Assembly: GCF_013618635.1 (NCBI RefSeq)
Contig: NZ_JABLSJ010000004.1
Coordinates: 186,001-250,000, forward strand
Source of the DNA: Thalassobacillus sp. CUG 92003
GTDB taxonomy: Bacteria; Bacillota; Bacilli; Bacillales; Halobacillaceae
Direction: 5' to 3'
DNA: 64,000 nucleotides
The notes beneath the pieces are model-generated. The model saw nothing but the letters and a program-made list of their open reading frames with translations, made no database searches and was not told where the DNA came from. Below are positions 27,894 to 37,588 of the stretch, in pieces; within the stretch, counting starts at the first letter, position 1; every line of letters begins with the position of its first letter. The position numbers were made by a program, and so were the translations under genes.

Positions 27894-28934
27894 TTATGGG
27901 TGTAACACAACTTTACCACATTCACCCTTCAGCATGAGGTCAAAGCCAGTTTCAAACTCCTCAAGCGGGAGATGATGCGTCAAGATCGGTGTTAAGTCAA
28001 CCTGATGGGCATGCAGCAAACGAGAAACCTGCTGCCATGTTTCATACATTTTCCGACCGGTGATCCCTTGAATTTCAACCCCTTTGAATACTACATCATT
28101 TGTAATATCCAAACTGACTGGTTTAACCGGCAAGCTTAATATCGAAACTCTTCCCCCGTTGGTGATCATTTTGAACCCCTGATCCATCGCGATAGCATTT
28201 CCGCTCATTTCACACACGACATCAACTCCATGACCATCCGTCATTTGTCTCGCAGCTTGAACCGGATCTTCCTTTCCGGAATTCACGATAGTCGTCGCCC
28301 CCATTTGGGCTGCAAGTTCCAATCGATACGGGTTCAAATCAAACGCCATCACTTGAGATGCCCCGGCCGCTTTAGCAACGCCTACAGCCATTAAGCCAAT
28401 CGGTCCGCATCCGATGATCGCCACGGATTTGCCGGCTACCTCGCCGTTTAGAACCGTATGGACAGCGTTCCCCATGGGTTCTTGAACCGATGCCACATCT
28501 GTCGGCATGGTATCCGGATTACGCCAAAGATTCTTGGCCGGCAGGGCTACATATTCCGCAAAACACCCTTCTGTGTCGACTCCGATGATCTTCGTGTTCT
28601 CACAAATATGAAATTGACCGACATTACACTGAGGACAATGTCCGCATACGAGGTGGGTTTCAGCACTCACGTAATCGCCTACTTCAAAGGTCGTTACATA
28701 ATCCCCCACTTCTACGATTTCCCCTGCAAATTCATGACCAAAAATATAAGGCGGTTTCACTCGGCTTTGCGACCACTCATCCCAACTGTATATGTGCACA
28801 TCCGTTCCACATATGGAGGTCGCTTTAACTCTTATCAAGACTTCATCAGCTTCAATATCAGGAATCGGCACTTGCCTTAATTCAGCACCTTCCCCGCGTT
28901 CATGTTTAACAATAGCTTTCATTGTTCCATTCAC
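27894..28934 (-). CDS. tdh: L-threonine 3-dehydrogenase
   Basis: A 346-residue zinc-dependent medium-chain dehydrogenase that oxidises threonine to 2-amino-3-oxobutyrate for Kbl. Visible are the catalytic-zinc cysteine in ATSICGTDVHIY, GHEFAGEIVEVG, the structural-zinc set CGHCPQCNVGQFHIC, and the NAD-binding GCGPIGLMAVGVAKAAGA. I start at GTG 28934, 8 nt after GGGGAG. It gives a five-residue lead before MKAIVKHE, as in B. subtilis Tdh. The ATG at 28922 is possible but has a poorer ribosome binding site. Confidence 0.94.
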   Translation of the reverse strand: MNGTMKAIVKHERGEGAELRQVPIPDIEADEVLIRVKATSICGTDVHIYSWDEWSQSRVKPPYIFGHEFAGEIVEVGDYVTTFEVGDYVSAETHLVCGHCPQCNVGQFHICENTKIIGVDTEGCFAEYVALPAKNLWRNPDTMPTDVASVQEPMGNAVHTVLNGEVAGKSVAIIGCGPIGLMAVGVAKAAGASQVMAFDLNPYRLELAAQMGATTIVNSGKEDPVQAARQMTDGHGVDVVCEMSGNAIAMDQGFKMITNGGRVSILSLPVKPVSLDITNDVVFKGVEIQGITGRKMYETWQQVSRLLHAHQVDLTPILTHHLPLEEFETGFDLMLKGECGKVVLHP

Positions 28935-28986
28935 AACGAACACTCCCCTTCACCTTTACATCACTTAAACGACTGATTTCACTACT

Positions 28987-29014
28987 ATTTTATCATGTAA
29001 TTAAAAAAACGCAA
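28987..29014 (-). promoter_or_regulatory. Candidate sigma-A promoter of tdh-kbl
   Basis: On the minus strand -35-like TTGCGT (29009-29014) and -10 TAAAAT (28987-28992) have a 16-bp AT-rich spacer, about 50 bp before tdh. Confidence 0.45.
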
Positions 29015-29108
29015 ACCTATCTGTCCTCTCTGAAAACACACTTGATTTCATGTAAAAAAATCAGCGCATCTATTTTTCCGCTTATCCGGTACGTACGCAT
29101 AATCAAAT

Positions 29109-29143
29109 AAAAAAAGAGTAAGAGGATCTACCTCATACTCTTT
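29109..29143 (-). terminator. Terminator after the 2-oxoacid oxidoreductase genes
   Basis: On the minus strand AAAGAGTATGAGG pairs with CCTCTTACTCTTT around a short loop and runs into a string of T. Confidence 0.85.
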
Positions 29144-29151
29144 AGCGCGAT

Positions 29152-30018
29152 TTATTGAAATGCTTTCGTGAGCTCTGCAAAACGATCTGCATCCATTGTT
29201 AAGTCACTATGAGCTAATGGCGTTTTGGCATACCCTTTCACCACGTTTTGATAGGATGGCCGTTCGGTGTCATGGTAGATTAATCCTGAGACAAGGCTCC
29301 CATGATCCATCAATAATTGCATCGCTTGACGGCGGTCGTCCGGTTGGTAGTCAGGAACATCGCTAAGCTTAAACAGGTTCTGTTTAAACCAATCGTACGA
29401 ATTGACCTTGTTATAGGTTACACATGGACTAAACACATTGATGAACGAGAATCCGTCATGACGAATTCCTGCTTCTATCAAGGCGATCAATTCTTTTAAA
29501 TCACTCGAGAATCCTTGTGCCACAAAAGTAGCCCCTGAAGACAGAGCCAGTTCCATAATATCCACAGCTGGTTCAACAGCGCCTTCCGGGGTACTTTTGG
29601 TTTTAAATCCTTCACCGCTTCTTGGTGATGTTTGCCCCTTTGTCAGGCCATAAACTTGATTATCCATGACGATGTAGGTGATATCAATATTCCGGCGCAT
29701 GGCATGGATGGTGTGGCCCATGCCGATGGCAAAACCATCTCCATCGCCTCCAGAGGCGATGACAGTCAAATCACGGTTGGCCATTTTGACGCCTTGAGCA
29801 ATTGGGAGAACCCTTCCATGTGTACCATGAAAGCCGTAGGAACGAATATAACCGGAAATGCGACCTGAGCAGCCGATGCCTGAAATTAATGCTAAGTTCT
29901 CTGGGTCCAAACCTATATTTGCTGATGCCCTTTGAATAGCTGCTTGCACAGAGAAGTCGCCACAACCAGGACACCAATTCGGCTTCACGTCATTTCGGAA
30001 ATCTTTGAAAGTTGCCAC
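29152..30018 (-). CDS. korB: 2-oxoacid:ferredoxin oxidoreductase, beta subunit (KorB-like)
   Basis: A 288-residue thiamine-diphosphate-binding subunit that decarboxylates a 2-oxoacid and passes electrons through an iron-sulfur cluster to ferredoxin. NWCPGCGDFSVQAA and GIGCSGR carry cluster cysteines, SGGDGDGFAIGMGHTIHAMR and MDNQVYGLTKGQTSP form the TPP/magnesium motif, and a further cysteine lies in FSPCVTYN. It starts with GTG at 30018, immediately after the alpha-subunit stop, so translation is coupled. The substrate is probably 2-oxoglutarate, but the family also covers pyruvate and branched-chain 2-oxoacids. Confidence 0.92.
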   Translation of the reverse strand: MATFKDFRNDVKPNWCPGCGDFSVQAAIQRASANIGLDPENLALISGIGCSGRISGYIRSYGFHGTHGRVLPIAQGVKMANRDLTVIASGGDGDGFAIGMGHTIHAMRRNIDITYIVMDNQVYGLTKGQTSPRSGEGFKTKSTPEGAVEPAVDIMELALSSGATFVAQGFSSDLKELIALIEAGIRHDGFSFINVFSPCVTYNKVNSYDWFKQNLFKLSDVPDYQPDDRRQAMQLLMDHGSLVSGLIYHDTERPSYQNVVKGYAKTPLAHSDLTMDADRFAELTKAFQ

Positions 30019-31761
30019 TTATAACAACTCCTTTGCAAATTGATAAACTTGCTTCGGATAAAAGGGAGTACCGTCATACTGAAGCAGACTTTTAATTTTA
30101 TCGTGGCAACCCACGTTCATTTTGATTAAGTTCGCTAACTGACCTGTGGCGTTATGTTCAACCGTCAATACGACCCGGGCATGTTGCAGCAAGCGTTGCA
30201 TTTCTTGGGCCGGAAATGGCTCCAATAACCGGATTTGAGCACAATTGACTTTCACACCGGATGCTTTTAACATGTCCATCGCTTCTTGAATGGGCCCTCG
30301 GGTAGAATTAAATCCAATCAAGACGATATCGGGATCGGGAAAAGGTGTCACAGCGTGTATAGGCTCATGAAACGTCTGGGGGAGATTGTTTAATTTTCGC
30401 AAACGTTTATCCATCTGCTCCTTGCGATTGCCGGCTTTTTCAGATGGTTTGCCTGTAGCATCATGTTCAACACCGGTTACGTGGTAAATGCCGTCCTTCA
30501 GACCGGGAAGGATCCGCTCAGAAATGCCGTCTCCCGTTACCCGGTAGCGATCAAAATAGGACTTATCACCGGCCGTGACTTCTGGTGCCTCGTGAAGAAT
30601 CTTCCCTCTTCGGATATTAATGTGCTTATAATCTAACTCATCTATGGTTTGTTTGCCTAAGGAGAGCTGCAAGTCGGACAATATGATAACCGGTACCTGG
30701 TACTCCTCCGCTAAATTCAACGCTTCGATGGCATCATGGAATGCTTCTTGTACTGTACTAGGCGCCATGACAATTTTAGGGATTTCCCCGTGGGTCCCAT
30801 AAATCATGGCGAAAAGATCAGATTGTTCTTGTTTCGTCGGTAAACCGGTGCTCGGCCCCCCACGTTGTGTATCCACGATGACGAGTGGTGTTTCCGTCAT
30901 GCCTGATAAGCCGATCGATTCCATCATCAATGACAGACCCGGCCCTGCTGATGCCGTAACAGCTCGTACACCTGCATAGTTTGCGCCAATTGCCATGGTC
31001 GCTGCAGCCATTTCATCTTCTGTCTGAATAACAGCCCCCCCATAATCAGGCAGCTCATTGATCATGTATTCCATTATTTCAGAAGCCGGGGTAATGGGAT
31101 AAGCTGCCATAAACCTGCAGCCGCCAGCCAGAAAACCGAGCGAAAGGGCATCGTTTCCAATCATAAATAACCGCTGCTTACGGTCTGATGGAGGTAAAAT
31201 AAACGGTGCATGTTGACTCAATTCCATTATGACAAAGGCTGCTCCTTCCTCAATAGCCAACACATTCCGTTGAATCACTTGTTTCCCTTTCCTTTCAAAA
31301 ATTTCCGCGACTACATCATTAAACACAGCCGGATTCATCCCTACTAATGCACTCGACGCCCCAATGGCCACCATATTTTTCATAACGGGACTACCGAGGT
31401 CTTTTGCTATTTGTGAGAAAGGGACGGATAAGAGACGGGCGTTCGATTGAGATGGTAGTGATGGCTTGAATTTCGCATCTGCAAGCACAATCCCGTCCTT
31501 ATGTAATTCATGCGCATTTAAATCGATAGTTTCTTGGTCAAATGCTACTAAGATATCTAACTCTTCCGAAATAGCACGAACAGGTTTAGTAGCGATGCGA
31601 ATTTTATTATGCGTATGCCCCCCTTTGATCCGAGATGAAAAGTGACGGTACCCATACAAATAATAACCTTGCCGATTAAGTGTTAATGCGAATATCTCCC
31701 CTGTGCTTTCAATGCCTTCCCCTTGTTGTCCCCCGACCTTCCAGGATATTTGTCCGTTCAT
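30019..31761 (-). CDS. korA: 2-oxoacid:ferredoxin oxidoreductase, fused gamma-alpha subunit (KorA-like)
   Basis: A 580-residue subunit built as an N-terminal gamma domain (about 1-185, GGQQGEGIESTGEIFALTLN and GGHTHNKIRI) joined to an alpha domain. The alpha domain is marked by FMAAYPITPASEIMEYM, AIGANYAGVRAVTASAGPGLSLM and TQRGGPSTGLPTKQEQSDL, followed by the C-terminal GFNSTRGPIQEAM region. The fused gamma-alpha form is the usual one in Bacillaceae. It is the first gene of the korAB pair. The pair lies between spoVS and tdh, a place seen in several Bacillus relatives although B. subtilis 168 lacks it. Confidence 0.92.
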   Translation of the reverse strand: MNGQISWKVGGQQGEGIESTGEIFALTLNRQGYYLYGYRHFSSRIKGGHTHNKIRIATKPVRAISEELDILVAFDQETIDLNAHELHKDGIVLADAKFKPSLPSQSNARLLSVPFSQIAKDLGSPVMKNMVAIGASSALVGMNPAVFNDVVAEIFERKGKQVIQRNVLAIEEGAAFVIMELSQHAPFILPPSDRKQRLFMIGNDALSLGFLAGGCRFMAAYPITPASEIMEYMINELPDYGGAVIQTEDEMAAATMAIGANYAGVRAVTASAGPGLSLMMESIGLSGMTETPLVIVDTQRGGPSTGLPTKQEQSDLFAMIYGTHGEIPKIVMAPSTVQEAFHDAIEALNLAEEYQVPVIILSDLQLSLGKQTIDELDYKHINIRRGKILHEAPEVTAGDKSYFDRYRVTGDGISERILPGLKDGIYHVTGVEHDATGKPSEKAGNRKEQMDKRLRKLNNLPQTFHEPIHAVTPFPDPDIVLIGFNSTRGPIQEAMDMLKASGVKVNCAQIRLLEPFPAQEMQRLLQHARVVLTVEHNATGQLANLIKMNVGCHDKIKSLLQYDGTPFYPKQVYQFAKELL

Positions 31762-31898
31762 AGCCTATCGCCCCTCCAAAGGAAAAATGTGTGTGTCGCG
31801 AAATAACATATATGGTTAACGAACTAGAATGAGAAGTTGTACTTCTTTTATTATATGGGGAGGGTAAGAGATTCATGAAGGTTTGCAAAAAGATCATA

Positions 31899-31930
31899 AT
31901 AAAAAGCCGTGCTTCACTTTAGCACGACTT
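31899..31930 (-). terminator. Terminator after spoVS
   Basis: On the minus strand AGTCGTGCT pairs with AGCACGGCT (one wobble) around AAAGTGA and is followed by TTTTTATT. Confidence 0.8.
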
Positions 31931-31977
31931 CTACATGTAAATTATAATTTCTGATCATTGCCATCACCATCAATACA

Positions 31978-32238
31978 CTACCGGGGTTCTACAATCAATT
32001 TAATGGCTGTTCGCTCTTCTTCATCAATCATGATATCCGTAAAAGCGGGAATGCAGATGAGATCCATTCCACTTGGAGCAACGAAGCCGCGGGCTATCGC
32101 AACCGCTTTTACTGCCTGATTCAATGCGCCGGCTCCAATTGCTTGAATTTCGGCAGTGCCACGTTCTCTAACTACATTGGCCAAGGCTCCTGCTACTGAA
32201 TTTGGGACTGATTTGGCTGAAACTTTTAATACTTCCAT
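31978..32238 (-). CDS. spoVS: Stage V sporulation protein S
   Basis: An 86-residue Alba-like protein, among the most conserved sporulation proteins. It reads MEVLKVSAKSVPNSVAGALA, then ERGTAEIQAIGAGALNQAVK and a C-terminal IKLIVEPR, all as in other SpoVS proteins. GAAGGAGG precedes the ATG. It follows ymdB by 108 bp and has its own terminator. In B. subtilis it is sigma-H-dependent and helps dehydration of the spore core and coat assembly. I could not fix a sigma-H promoter by eye. Confidence 0.97.
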   Translation of the reverse strand: MEVLKVSAKSVPNSVAGALANVVRERGTAEIQAIGAGALNQAVKAVAIARGFVAPSGMDLICIPAFTDIMIDEEERTAIKLIVEPR

Positions 32239-32346
32239 TACTAGCTTCCTCCTTCATAAACTATGGTTGTTCCATAATTACTATATTCTTGGAGATGTAG
32301 ATTATTACTTTTAAGTATGAATGAATATTTAGAAAACTTCAAATAA

Positions 32347-33144
32347 TCAGCTAAAAAATGGATGATCTTCATTAATAAGGATGCGCTTCACCTTGGTTGC
32401 ATTGCCTGAGCGTTCATCTACATCTGCCAAAAACCCACTCAGTTGTTTTCTTCCCGATTTTGGAACTTCAAAACGTACAGGTAAGTTAGTTAGAAAGCGT
32501 TTTAAAACAACCTCTCTGTCCATGCCTAGTATCGCGTCATAAGGACCGGTCATGCCAACATCGGATATATACCCCGTTCCTTGCGGAAGGATACGCTCAT
32601 CAGCGGTCTGAATATGGGTGTGAGTGCCGACATTGATACTGACACGCCCATCAACATACCAACCCATTGCTTGTTTTTCACTGGTGGCTTCAGCATGGAA
32701 ATCCAAAAAGATAAGGTTCGTTCGTTTTTTGGCTTCATTTATGAGTTCATCAGCTTTGCGGAAAGGGTCATCGTTAGGGGAGAGAAACGTGCGGCCCTGT
32801 AAATTTATAACAGCTATCTCACCTACATGGGATTTTACGAATGTCATACCTTTACCGGGCGTCCCTTCGGGGAAATTCGCAGGACGTACCATGTGCGGAG
32901 CGTCATGAATAAATTCAAAAATATCACGGTTATCCCAGGCATGGTTCCCCAGGGTAACTGCATTCGCTCCCAACTCTAAAAAGCGACGGTAAATTTTTTC
33001 AGTAATCCCCTTACCACCGGCAGCATTTTCGCCGTTGATAATCGTTACTGCTGGCTGATACTTTTGCTTTAATTTCGGTAAGTATTCCTCTACCATTTCG
33101 CGTCCCGGAGAGCCAACAACATCCCCGATAAATAAAAGCTTCAT
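32347..33144 (-). CDS. ymdB: YmdB metallophosphodiesterase
   Basis: A 265-residue calcineurin-like phosphodiesterase that hydrolyses 2',3'-cyclic and related cyclic nucleotides and affects biofilm and sporulation in B. subtilis. The metal ligands are visible: FIGDVVGSPGRE (Asp), NGENAAGGKGIT, LGNHAWDN (Asn and His), DFHAEATSEKQAM (His) and GTHTHIQTADERILP (paired His). The gene lies behind rny, but the rny terminator and a 134-bp gap separate them, so it probably has its own promoter. Confidence 0.95.
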   Translation of the reverse strand: MKLLFIGDVVGSPGREMVEEYLPKLKQKYQPAVTIINGENAAGGKGITEKIYRRFLELGANAVTLGNHAWDNRDIFEFIHDAPHMVRPANFPEGTPGKGMTFVKSHVGEIAVINLQGRTFLSPNDDPFRKADELINEAKKRTNLIFLDFHAEATSEKQAMGWYVDGRVSINVGTHTHIQTADERILPQGTGYISDVGMTGPYDAILGMDREVVLKRFLTNLPVRFEVPKSGRKQLSGFLADVDERSGNATKVKRILINEDHPFFS

Positions 33145-33246
33145 GTGTCCAAATCCTTTCTATAATCAAAAATTCAAACTCAGTTTCACACAGGTGCCGA
33201 CATATGTCAAAATGTTCTTAAGCTAGGCATAATAACAATGAGAGAT

Positions 33247-33281
33247 TAAAAATGAAGCGGTCTAAAAGACCGCTTCATTTA
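33247..33281 (-). terminator. Terminator at the end of rny
   Basis: On the minus strand AATGAAGCGGTCT pairs with AGACCGCTTCATT around a 4-base loop, with a short T run. It overlaps the last bases of the rny reading frame's stop. Confidence 0.85.
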
Positions 33282-34844
33282 TTTTGCGTATTCGACAGAG
33301 CGTGTTTCTCTAATGACTGTTACTTTGATGTGCCCTGGATAATCAAGTTCGCTTTCAATCCGGTTGCGGATATCTCGGGCTAAGCTTGTCGCTTTAAGAT
33401 CATCAATTTCATCAGGGCGTACCATGATACGAATTTCACGACCTGCCTGAATAGCAAACGACTTCTCAACACCTTCATAAGACTCTGAAATTTCTTCGAG
33501 CTTTTCAAGTCGTTTAATATAATTTTCTAATGTTTCACTTCTTGCGCCCGGTCGGGCAGCGGACAATGCGTCTGCTGCTGCTACAAGAACAGATATGATC
33601 GATGTGGCTTCCTCGTCTCCATGGTGAGAAGCGATTGCGTTGACCACCGTTTCATTTTCCTTGTATTTGGTTGCCAGTTCTTTACCGATTTCAACGTGGC
33701 TTCCCTCTACTTCATGATCAATGGCTTTACCGATGTCATGAAGTAATCCGGCCCGGCGAGCAAGGGTTTCATCTTCACCAAGCTCTGCTGCGAGCAATCC
33801 GGAAAGGTATGCAACTTCCGTAGAGTGCTTGAGTACATTTTGACCATAGCTTGTACGATATTTAAGACGACCAAGTATCTTGACTAGATCAGGATGGAGC
33901 CCGTGGATTCCAACTTCAAACGTTGTTTCCTCTCCAACTTCGCGGATATGATCGTCAACTTCACGACGAGATTTATCGACCATTTCCTCAATGCGTGCCG
34001 GATGGATTCGGCCATCCTGTACGAGTTTCTCAAGGGCATTTCGTGCTGTCTCACGGCGTATCGGATCAAAACCTGATAAAATGACGGCCTCAGGCGTATC
34101 ATCAATAATTAAATCGATGCCAGTCAATGTTTCCAAGGTCCGGATATTCCGCCCTTCACGACCAATGATACGGCCTTTCATCTCATCATTAGGTAAATTA
34201 ACGACTGAGACGGTCGTTTCTGCAACATGATCCGCCGCGCAACGTTGCAAGGCAAGTGAAAGAATGCTTTTCGCCTTTTTATCAGCCTCTTCTTTGGCAC
34301 GATTCTCCGCTTCTTTTACTTTGAGTGCCGTTTCATGTGATACCTCTTGTTCTACTCGTTCTAAAATGACTTGTCTGGCCTGGTCTGACGTCAAACCGGA
34401 AATGCGCTCAAGCTCAGCTTGTTGCTCTTTCAGCATAGCTTCCACTTTGCTTTCCATTTCTTCAATTTGTTGTTGTCTTTCGGTAAGAGTCCCCTCTTTC
34501 TGTTCGAGTGTCATTTCCCGCTTATCAAGCGTTTCACTCTTACGATCGAGATTCTCTTCTTTTTGCATTAAACGGTTTTCTGACTTTTGAATCTCCATAC
34601 GGCGATCGCGAAATTCATTTTCAGCTTCCTGGCGGAATTTCTGATTTTCTTCTTTCGCTTCGAGAAGAGCTTCCTTCTTGGCAGATTCAGCATTTCGTCT
34701 GCCTTCTTCTTCGATTTGGTTCGCACGATCTTCAGCGCTTTTAATCTTCGCTTCCGCAATGGACTTCCGAATAAGATAACCAACAACAATACCGACGATT
34801 AGGGCAAGCAAAATGAAGATGAGCAGGGATATCATACTATCCAT
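33279..34844 (-). CDS. rny: Ribonuclease Y
   Basis: A 521-residue membrane-anchored endoribonuclease that starts mRNA decay in Bacillota. An N-terminal membrane span lies at 4-25 and a long charged coiled coil at about 30-190. The KH domain contains [20 protein letters not shown], the HD domain has [13 protein letters not shown] with the catalytic His-Asp, and the C-terminus ends [15 protein letters not shown] lies before the ATG. A consensus promoter and a leader hairpin are in front of it. RicA, its specificity partner, is encoded at 23959 and PNPase, an exonuclease partner, at 60500. Confidence 0.97.
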   Translation of the reverse strand: MDSMISLLIFILLALIVGIVVGYLIRKSIAEAKIKSAEDRANQIEEEGRRNAESAKKEALLEAKEENQKFRQEAENEFRDRRMEIQKSENRLMQKEENLDRKSETLDKREMTLEQKEGTLTERQQQIEEMESKVEAMLKEQQAELERISGLTSDQARQVILERVEQEVSHETALKVKEAENRAKEEADKKAKSILSLALQRCAADHVAETTVSVVNLPNDEMKGRIIGREGRNIRTLETLTGIDLIIDDTPEAVILSGFDPIRRETARNALEKLVQDGRIHPARIEEMVDKSRREVDDHIREVGEETTFEVGIHGLHPDLVKILGRLKYRTSYGQNVLKHSTEVAYLSGLLAAELGEDETLARRAGLLHDIGKAIDHEVEGSHVEIGKELATKYKENETVVNAIASHHGDEEATSIISVLVAAADALSAARPGARSETLENYIKRLEKLEEISESYEGVEKSFAIQAGREIRIMVRPDEIDDLKATSLARDIRNRIESELDYPGHIKVTVIRETRSVEYAK

Positions 34845-34869
34845 GTTTTCACCTCCTCTTGCTATAAAC

Positions 34870-34894
34870 TTGTACAGTTTGTCGGCATGTACAA
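34870..34894 (-). other. Hairpin in the rny 5' leader
   Basis: TTGTACA and TGTACAA pair around an 11-base loop in the roughly 100-nt leader between the rny promoter and its start codon. It might protect the transcript or serve a regulatory role. Confidence 0.45.
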
Positions 34895-34958
34895 ACGTTT
34901 CATTTTCAGTGCGAATGCATGAAATTAATGTAAAAAAATATGAAAATGATACACATTC

Positions 34959-34987
34959 ATTTTATGCTTGCTTATACGTTATGTCAA
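34959..34987 (-). promoter_or_regulatory. Sigma-A promoter of rny
   Basis: On the minus strand -35 TTGACA (34982-34987, perfect) and -10 TAAAAT (34959-34964) have an ideal 17-bp spacer. Confidence 0.75.
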
Positions 34988-35090
34988 GGAAGCGTGCCTT
35001 TTCTCCTTTGCGGAAGTGCCGATAAACGATCCGGAAAGGGTATGTAGGTCTGCTTCCCAAGCTGCGAATAAGTCTGACAGGAGACAAAGA

Positions 35091-35125
35091 AAACCAGCCG
35101 TAATACACACGATTACAGCTGGTTA
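35091..35125 (-). terminator. Terminator after recA
   Basis: On the minus strand AACCAGCTGTAA pairs with TTACGGCTGGTT (one bulge) and is followed by TTCTTTG, only a modest T tract. Confidence 0.65.
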
Positions 35126-35134
35126 ACGGTTCAA

Positions 35135-36172
35135 TTATACATCCAATGATTCCTGTCCCTTTTGCTCTTCCTCTTCTTCTTCATCTTCGTTCATTCCATA
35201 ATGCTGGCGAATGGTGCCTTTCACTTCATCGTAAACGTGCCGGTTTTCTTTTATGAACTGTTTAGCGTTCTCACGCCCTTGACCCAAGCGTTCTTCGTTA
35301 TAAGAATACCATGAGCCACTTTTTTGGATAATATCGAGCTCCGTTCCGATATCGAGTAACTCACCTTCTTTGGATATGCCTTCACCATACATAATGTCAA
35401 CTTCAGCCTGTTTGAAAGGGGGAGCCACTTTATTTTTGACGACTTTCAACCGGGTTTTATTCCCGACCATTTCATTTCCTTGCTTCAAGGTTTCGGCACG
35501 GCGAACTTCCAAACGTACCGATGAATAGAACTTAAGCGCACGTCCGCCTGGTGTGGTTTCCGGGCTTCCGAACATTACCCCGACTTTTTCACGGATTTGA
35601 TTAATGAAGATTGCGGTCGTCTTCGACTTGCTGATGGCACCAGACAGCTTCCGCAGAGCCTGGGACATGAGGCGGGCTTGCAACCCAACATGCGCATCGC
35701 CCATCTCCCCTTCAATTTCTGCTTTAGGCACCAAAGCAGCAACAGAGTCAATGACGACCATATCAACTGCCCCACTCCGTACAAGTGCTTCAGCGATTTC
35801 AAGGGCTTGTTCGCCTGTATCAGGTTGAGACAACAGCAATTCCTCGATATTCACACCAAGATTACGTGCGTAACCAGGATCGAGCGCATGCTCAGCATCA
35901 ATAAATGCTGCCTGTCCACCCTGCCGTTGAGCCTCAGCAATAGCATGGAGGGCAACTGTTGTTTTACCGGAAGACTCCGGTCCATATATCTCAACGATTC
36001 GGCCGCGCGGATAACCACCGACCCCCAGGGCGACATCCAGCGCTAATGACCCGCTTGGCACCGTATTGATCTTTTGTTCTGCTTGTTCACCGAGCTTCAT
36101 AATGGAGCCTTTACCGAACTGTTTTTCAATCTGTTTAAGCGCCATATCCAGCGCTTGTTTACGATCACTCAT
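35135..36172 (-). CDS. recA: Recombinase RecA
   Basis: A 345-residue RecA, the strand-exchange ATPase and co-protease for LexA. P-loop GPESSGKTT at 64-72, the family signature around [14 protein letters not shown], and DNA-binding loops including [15 protein letters not shown] are all present. The C-terminal tail is very acidic ([13 protein letters not shown]), stronger than in many relatives and compatible with a saline cytoplasm or simply with the known autoinhibitory tail. GAAAGGGG precedes the ATG. The promoter at 36202-36230 with a LexA box just upstream places it in the SOS regulon. Confidence 0.98.
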   Translation of the reverse strand: MSDRKQALDMALKQIEKQFGKGSIMKLGEQAEQKINTVPSGSLALDVALGVGGYPRGRIVEIYGPESSGKTTVALHAIAEAQRQGGQAAFIDAEHALDPGYARNLGVNIEELLLSQPDTGEQALEIAEALVRSGAVDMVVIDSVAALVPKAEIEGEMGDAHVGLQARLMSQALRKLSGAISKSKTTAIFINQIREKVGVMFGSPETTPGGRALKFYSSVRLEVRRAETLKQGNEMVGNKTRLKVVKNKVAPPFKQAEVDIMYGEGISKEGELLDIGTELDIIQKSGSWYSYNEERLGQGRENAKQFIKENRHVYDEVKGTIRQHYGMNEDEEEEEEQKGQESLDV

Positions 36173-36201
36173 AATATTCCCCTTTCAGTTTTGCTATCCC
36201 T

Positions 36202-36230
36202 ATGATAACGTGTTTTATCTCATTTGCCAA
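36202..36230 (-). promoter_or_regulatory. Sigma-A promoter of recA
   Basis: On the minus strand -35 TTGGCA (36225-36230) and -10 TATCAT (36202-36207) have a 17-bp spacer, about 30 bp before the recA start. Confidence 0.65.
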
Positions 36231-36238
36231 CTAAAATG

Positions 36239-36252
36239 CGAATAAATGTTCC
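36239..36252. promoter_or_regulatory. LexA box of recA
   Basis: CGAATAAATGTTCC fits the LexA consensus at 13 of 14 positions and lies 8 bp upstream of the recA -35. Confidence 0.78.
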
Positions 36253-36334
36253 CTATTTTTTCATTCAAAAGAACATGCGAAATTTCCATTTTATCCTCCC
36301 TGAAACACTAAAAATTGCATACGCATTTCAATGC

Positions 36335-37588
36335 TTAATTCGATTTTAAGGTATGATACAGAAGTTCATAAGCTTTTTTGACAGCGCGGCGTCGAATGGT
36401 TGGCCGAGTACCGGGAAAATGATAGTGATACACTTGCGGTTGTTCGTTGCCGATCTGCAAGCCGATGAAAACCACGCCTGGCTCTTTTCCTTCACTCGGA
36501 TCTGGTCCTGCTACACCTGTAAAACTTAACGTAATATCTGTTGATAAAACGTCTCGCCCGTTAGTCGCCATAGAGGCGGCACACTGTTCGCTAACGGTAC
36601 CGAATTCGTCCATTAACGCTTCAGGGACCTGAAGCAAATTGTGCTTTGCTCCTTGGTTATAGGCGACTATACTTCCCTGACAAACGGCAGAAGCACCAGG
36701 TGTAGCAATCAATTCCTCCATGAAAAGTCCGCCCGTCAAACTTTCTGCTGATCCAATCAGCCGTTCCTGTTCTGTCAATAGCTCCAGTACTATTTCTTGA
36801 ATGGTCAGATCATCGGAGCCATAATAAAAATCACCGACCCGATCCAATATCTCGTGTTTTATATCCTCGATAAGATCGACCGCTTTATGATGCGTGTCAC
36901 CCTTGGCAGTAAGACGCAGAGAGACCTCACCATCATGAGCAAGAGTAGCCACTGTCGGATTGGTTTGCTGCTCAATGACATCATGCAGTTCATGCTCCAA
37001 CTTAGATTCGCCGATACCAATGAAATGAAGCATTTCAGACACTATTTCACTATCGATTGCATAGTAATCCTTGAGGTAAGGTCGAACATCTTCTAGCATC
37101 AGTTTTTTCATTTCAGAAGGAACTCCGGGCAAAAATACCCACAGCGTACCTTCGTGTTCGACAATCATGCCCGGGGCCATTCCCTCCTGGTTATCGAGTA
37201 CGTCAGCATGTTCAAAAACCAGCGACTGCTTACGATTATTAGGGCTCATCGGTTTCTGATTACGTTCATAATATGTTTCAATCCTGGCCATACTTTTCTC
37301 GTCTTCTACCAACGACTGGCCAAATAACCGTTGAGCTACATCGCGTGTTAGATCATCTTCTGTGGGTCCGAGCCCACCGGTGACGATTACTAGTTTTGAT
37401 CGCTCCTGTGCAGTGCTGAACGTCTCAAATGCACGCGCTTCATTATCACCTACAACACCATGAAAATAAACGTGGAATCCATCATCGACTAAACGTTTCG
37501 AAATCCATTGCGCATTCGTGTTAGGAATTTGACCTAACAACAATTCCGTTCCAACCGCAATGATTTCAGCATGGATACCTTGACTCAT
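36335..37588 (-). CDS. cinA: CinA family competence/damage-inducible protein
   Basis: A 417-residue protein with an N-terminal molybdopterin-binding-like domain (AEIIAVGTELLLGQIPNTNA, TGGLGPTEDDLTRD) and a C-terminal nicotinamide-nucleotide amidase domain (GSAESLTGGLFMEELIATPG, SFTGVAGPDPSEGKEPG). It probably recycles damaged pyridine nucleotides; in naturally competent bacteria it also interacts with RecA. The start at 37588 overlaps the pgsA stop in an ATGA and follows GAGGG. The order pgsA-cinA-recA is conserved in Bacillaceae. Confidence 0.95.
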   Translation of the reverse strand: MSQGIHAEIIAVGTELLLGQIPNTNAQWISKRLVDDGFHVYFHGVVGDNEARAFETFSTAQERSKLVIVTGGLGPTEDDLTRDVAQRLFGQSLVEDEKSMARIETYYERNQKPMSPNNRKQSLVFEHADVLDNQEGMAPGMIVEHEGTLWVFLPGVPSEMKKLMLEDVRPYLKDYYAIDSEIVSEMLHFIGIGESKLEHELHDVIEQQTNPTVATLAHDGEVSLRLTAKGDTHHKAVDLIEDIKHEILDRVGDFYYGSDDLTIQEIVLELLTEQERLIGSAESLTGGLFMEELIATPGASAVCQGSIVAYNQGAKHNLLQVPEALMDEFGTVSEQCAASMATNGRDVLSTDITLSFTGVAGPDPSEGKEPGVVFIGLQIGNEQPQVYHYHFPGTRPTIRRRAVKKAYELLYHTLKSN

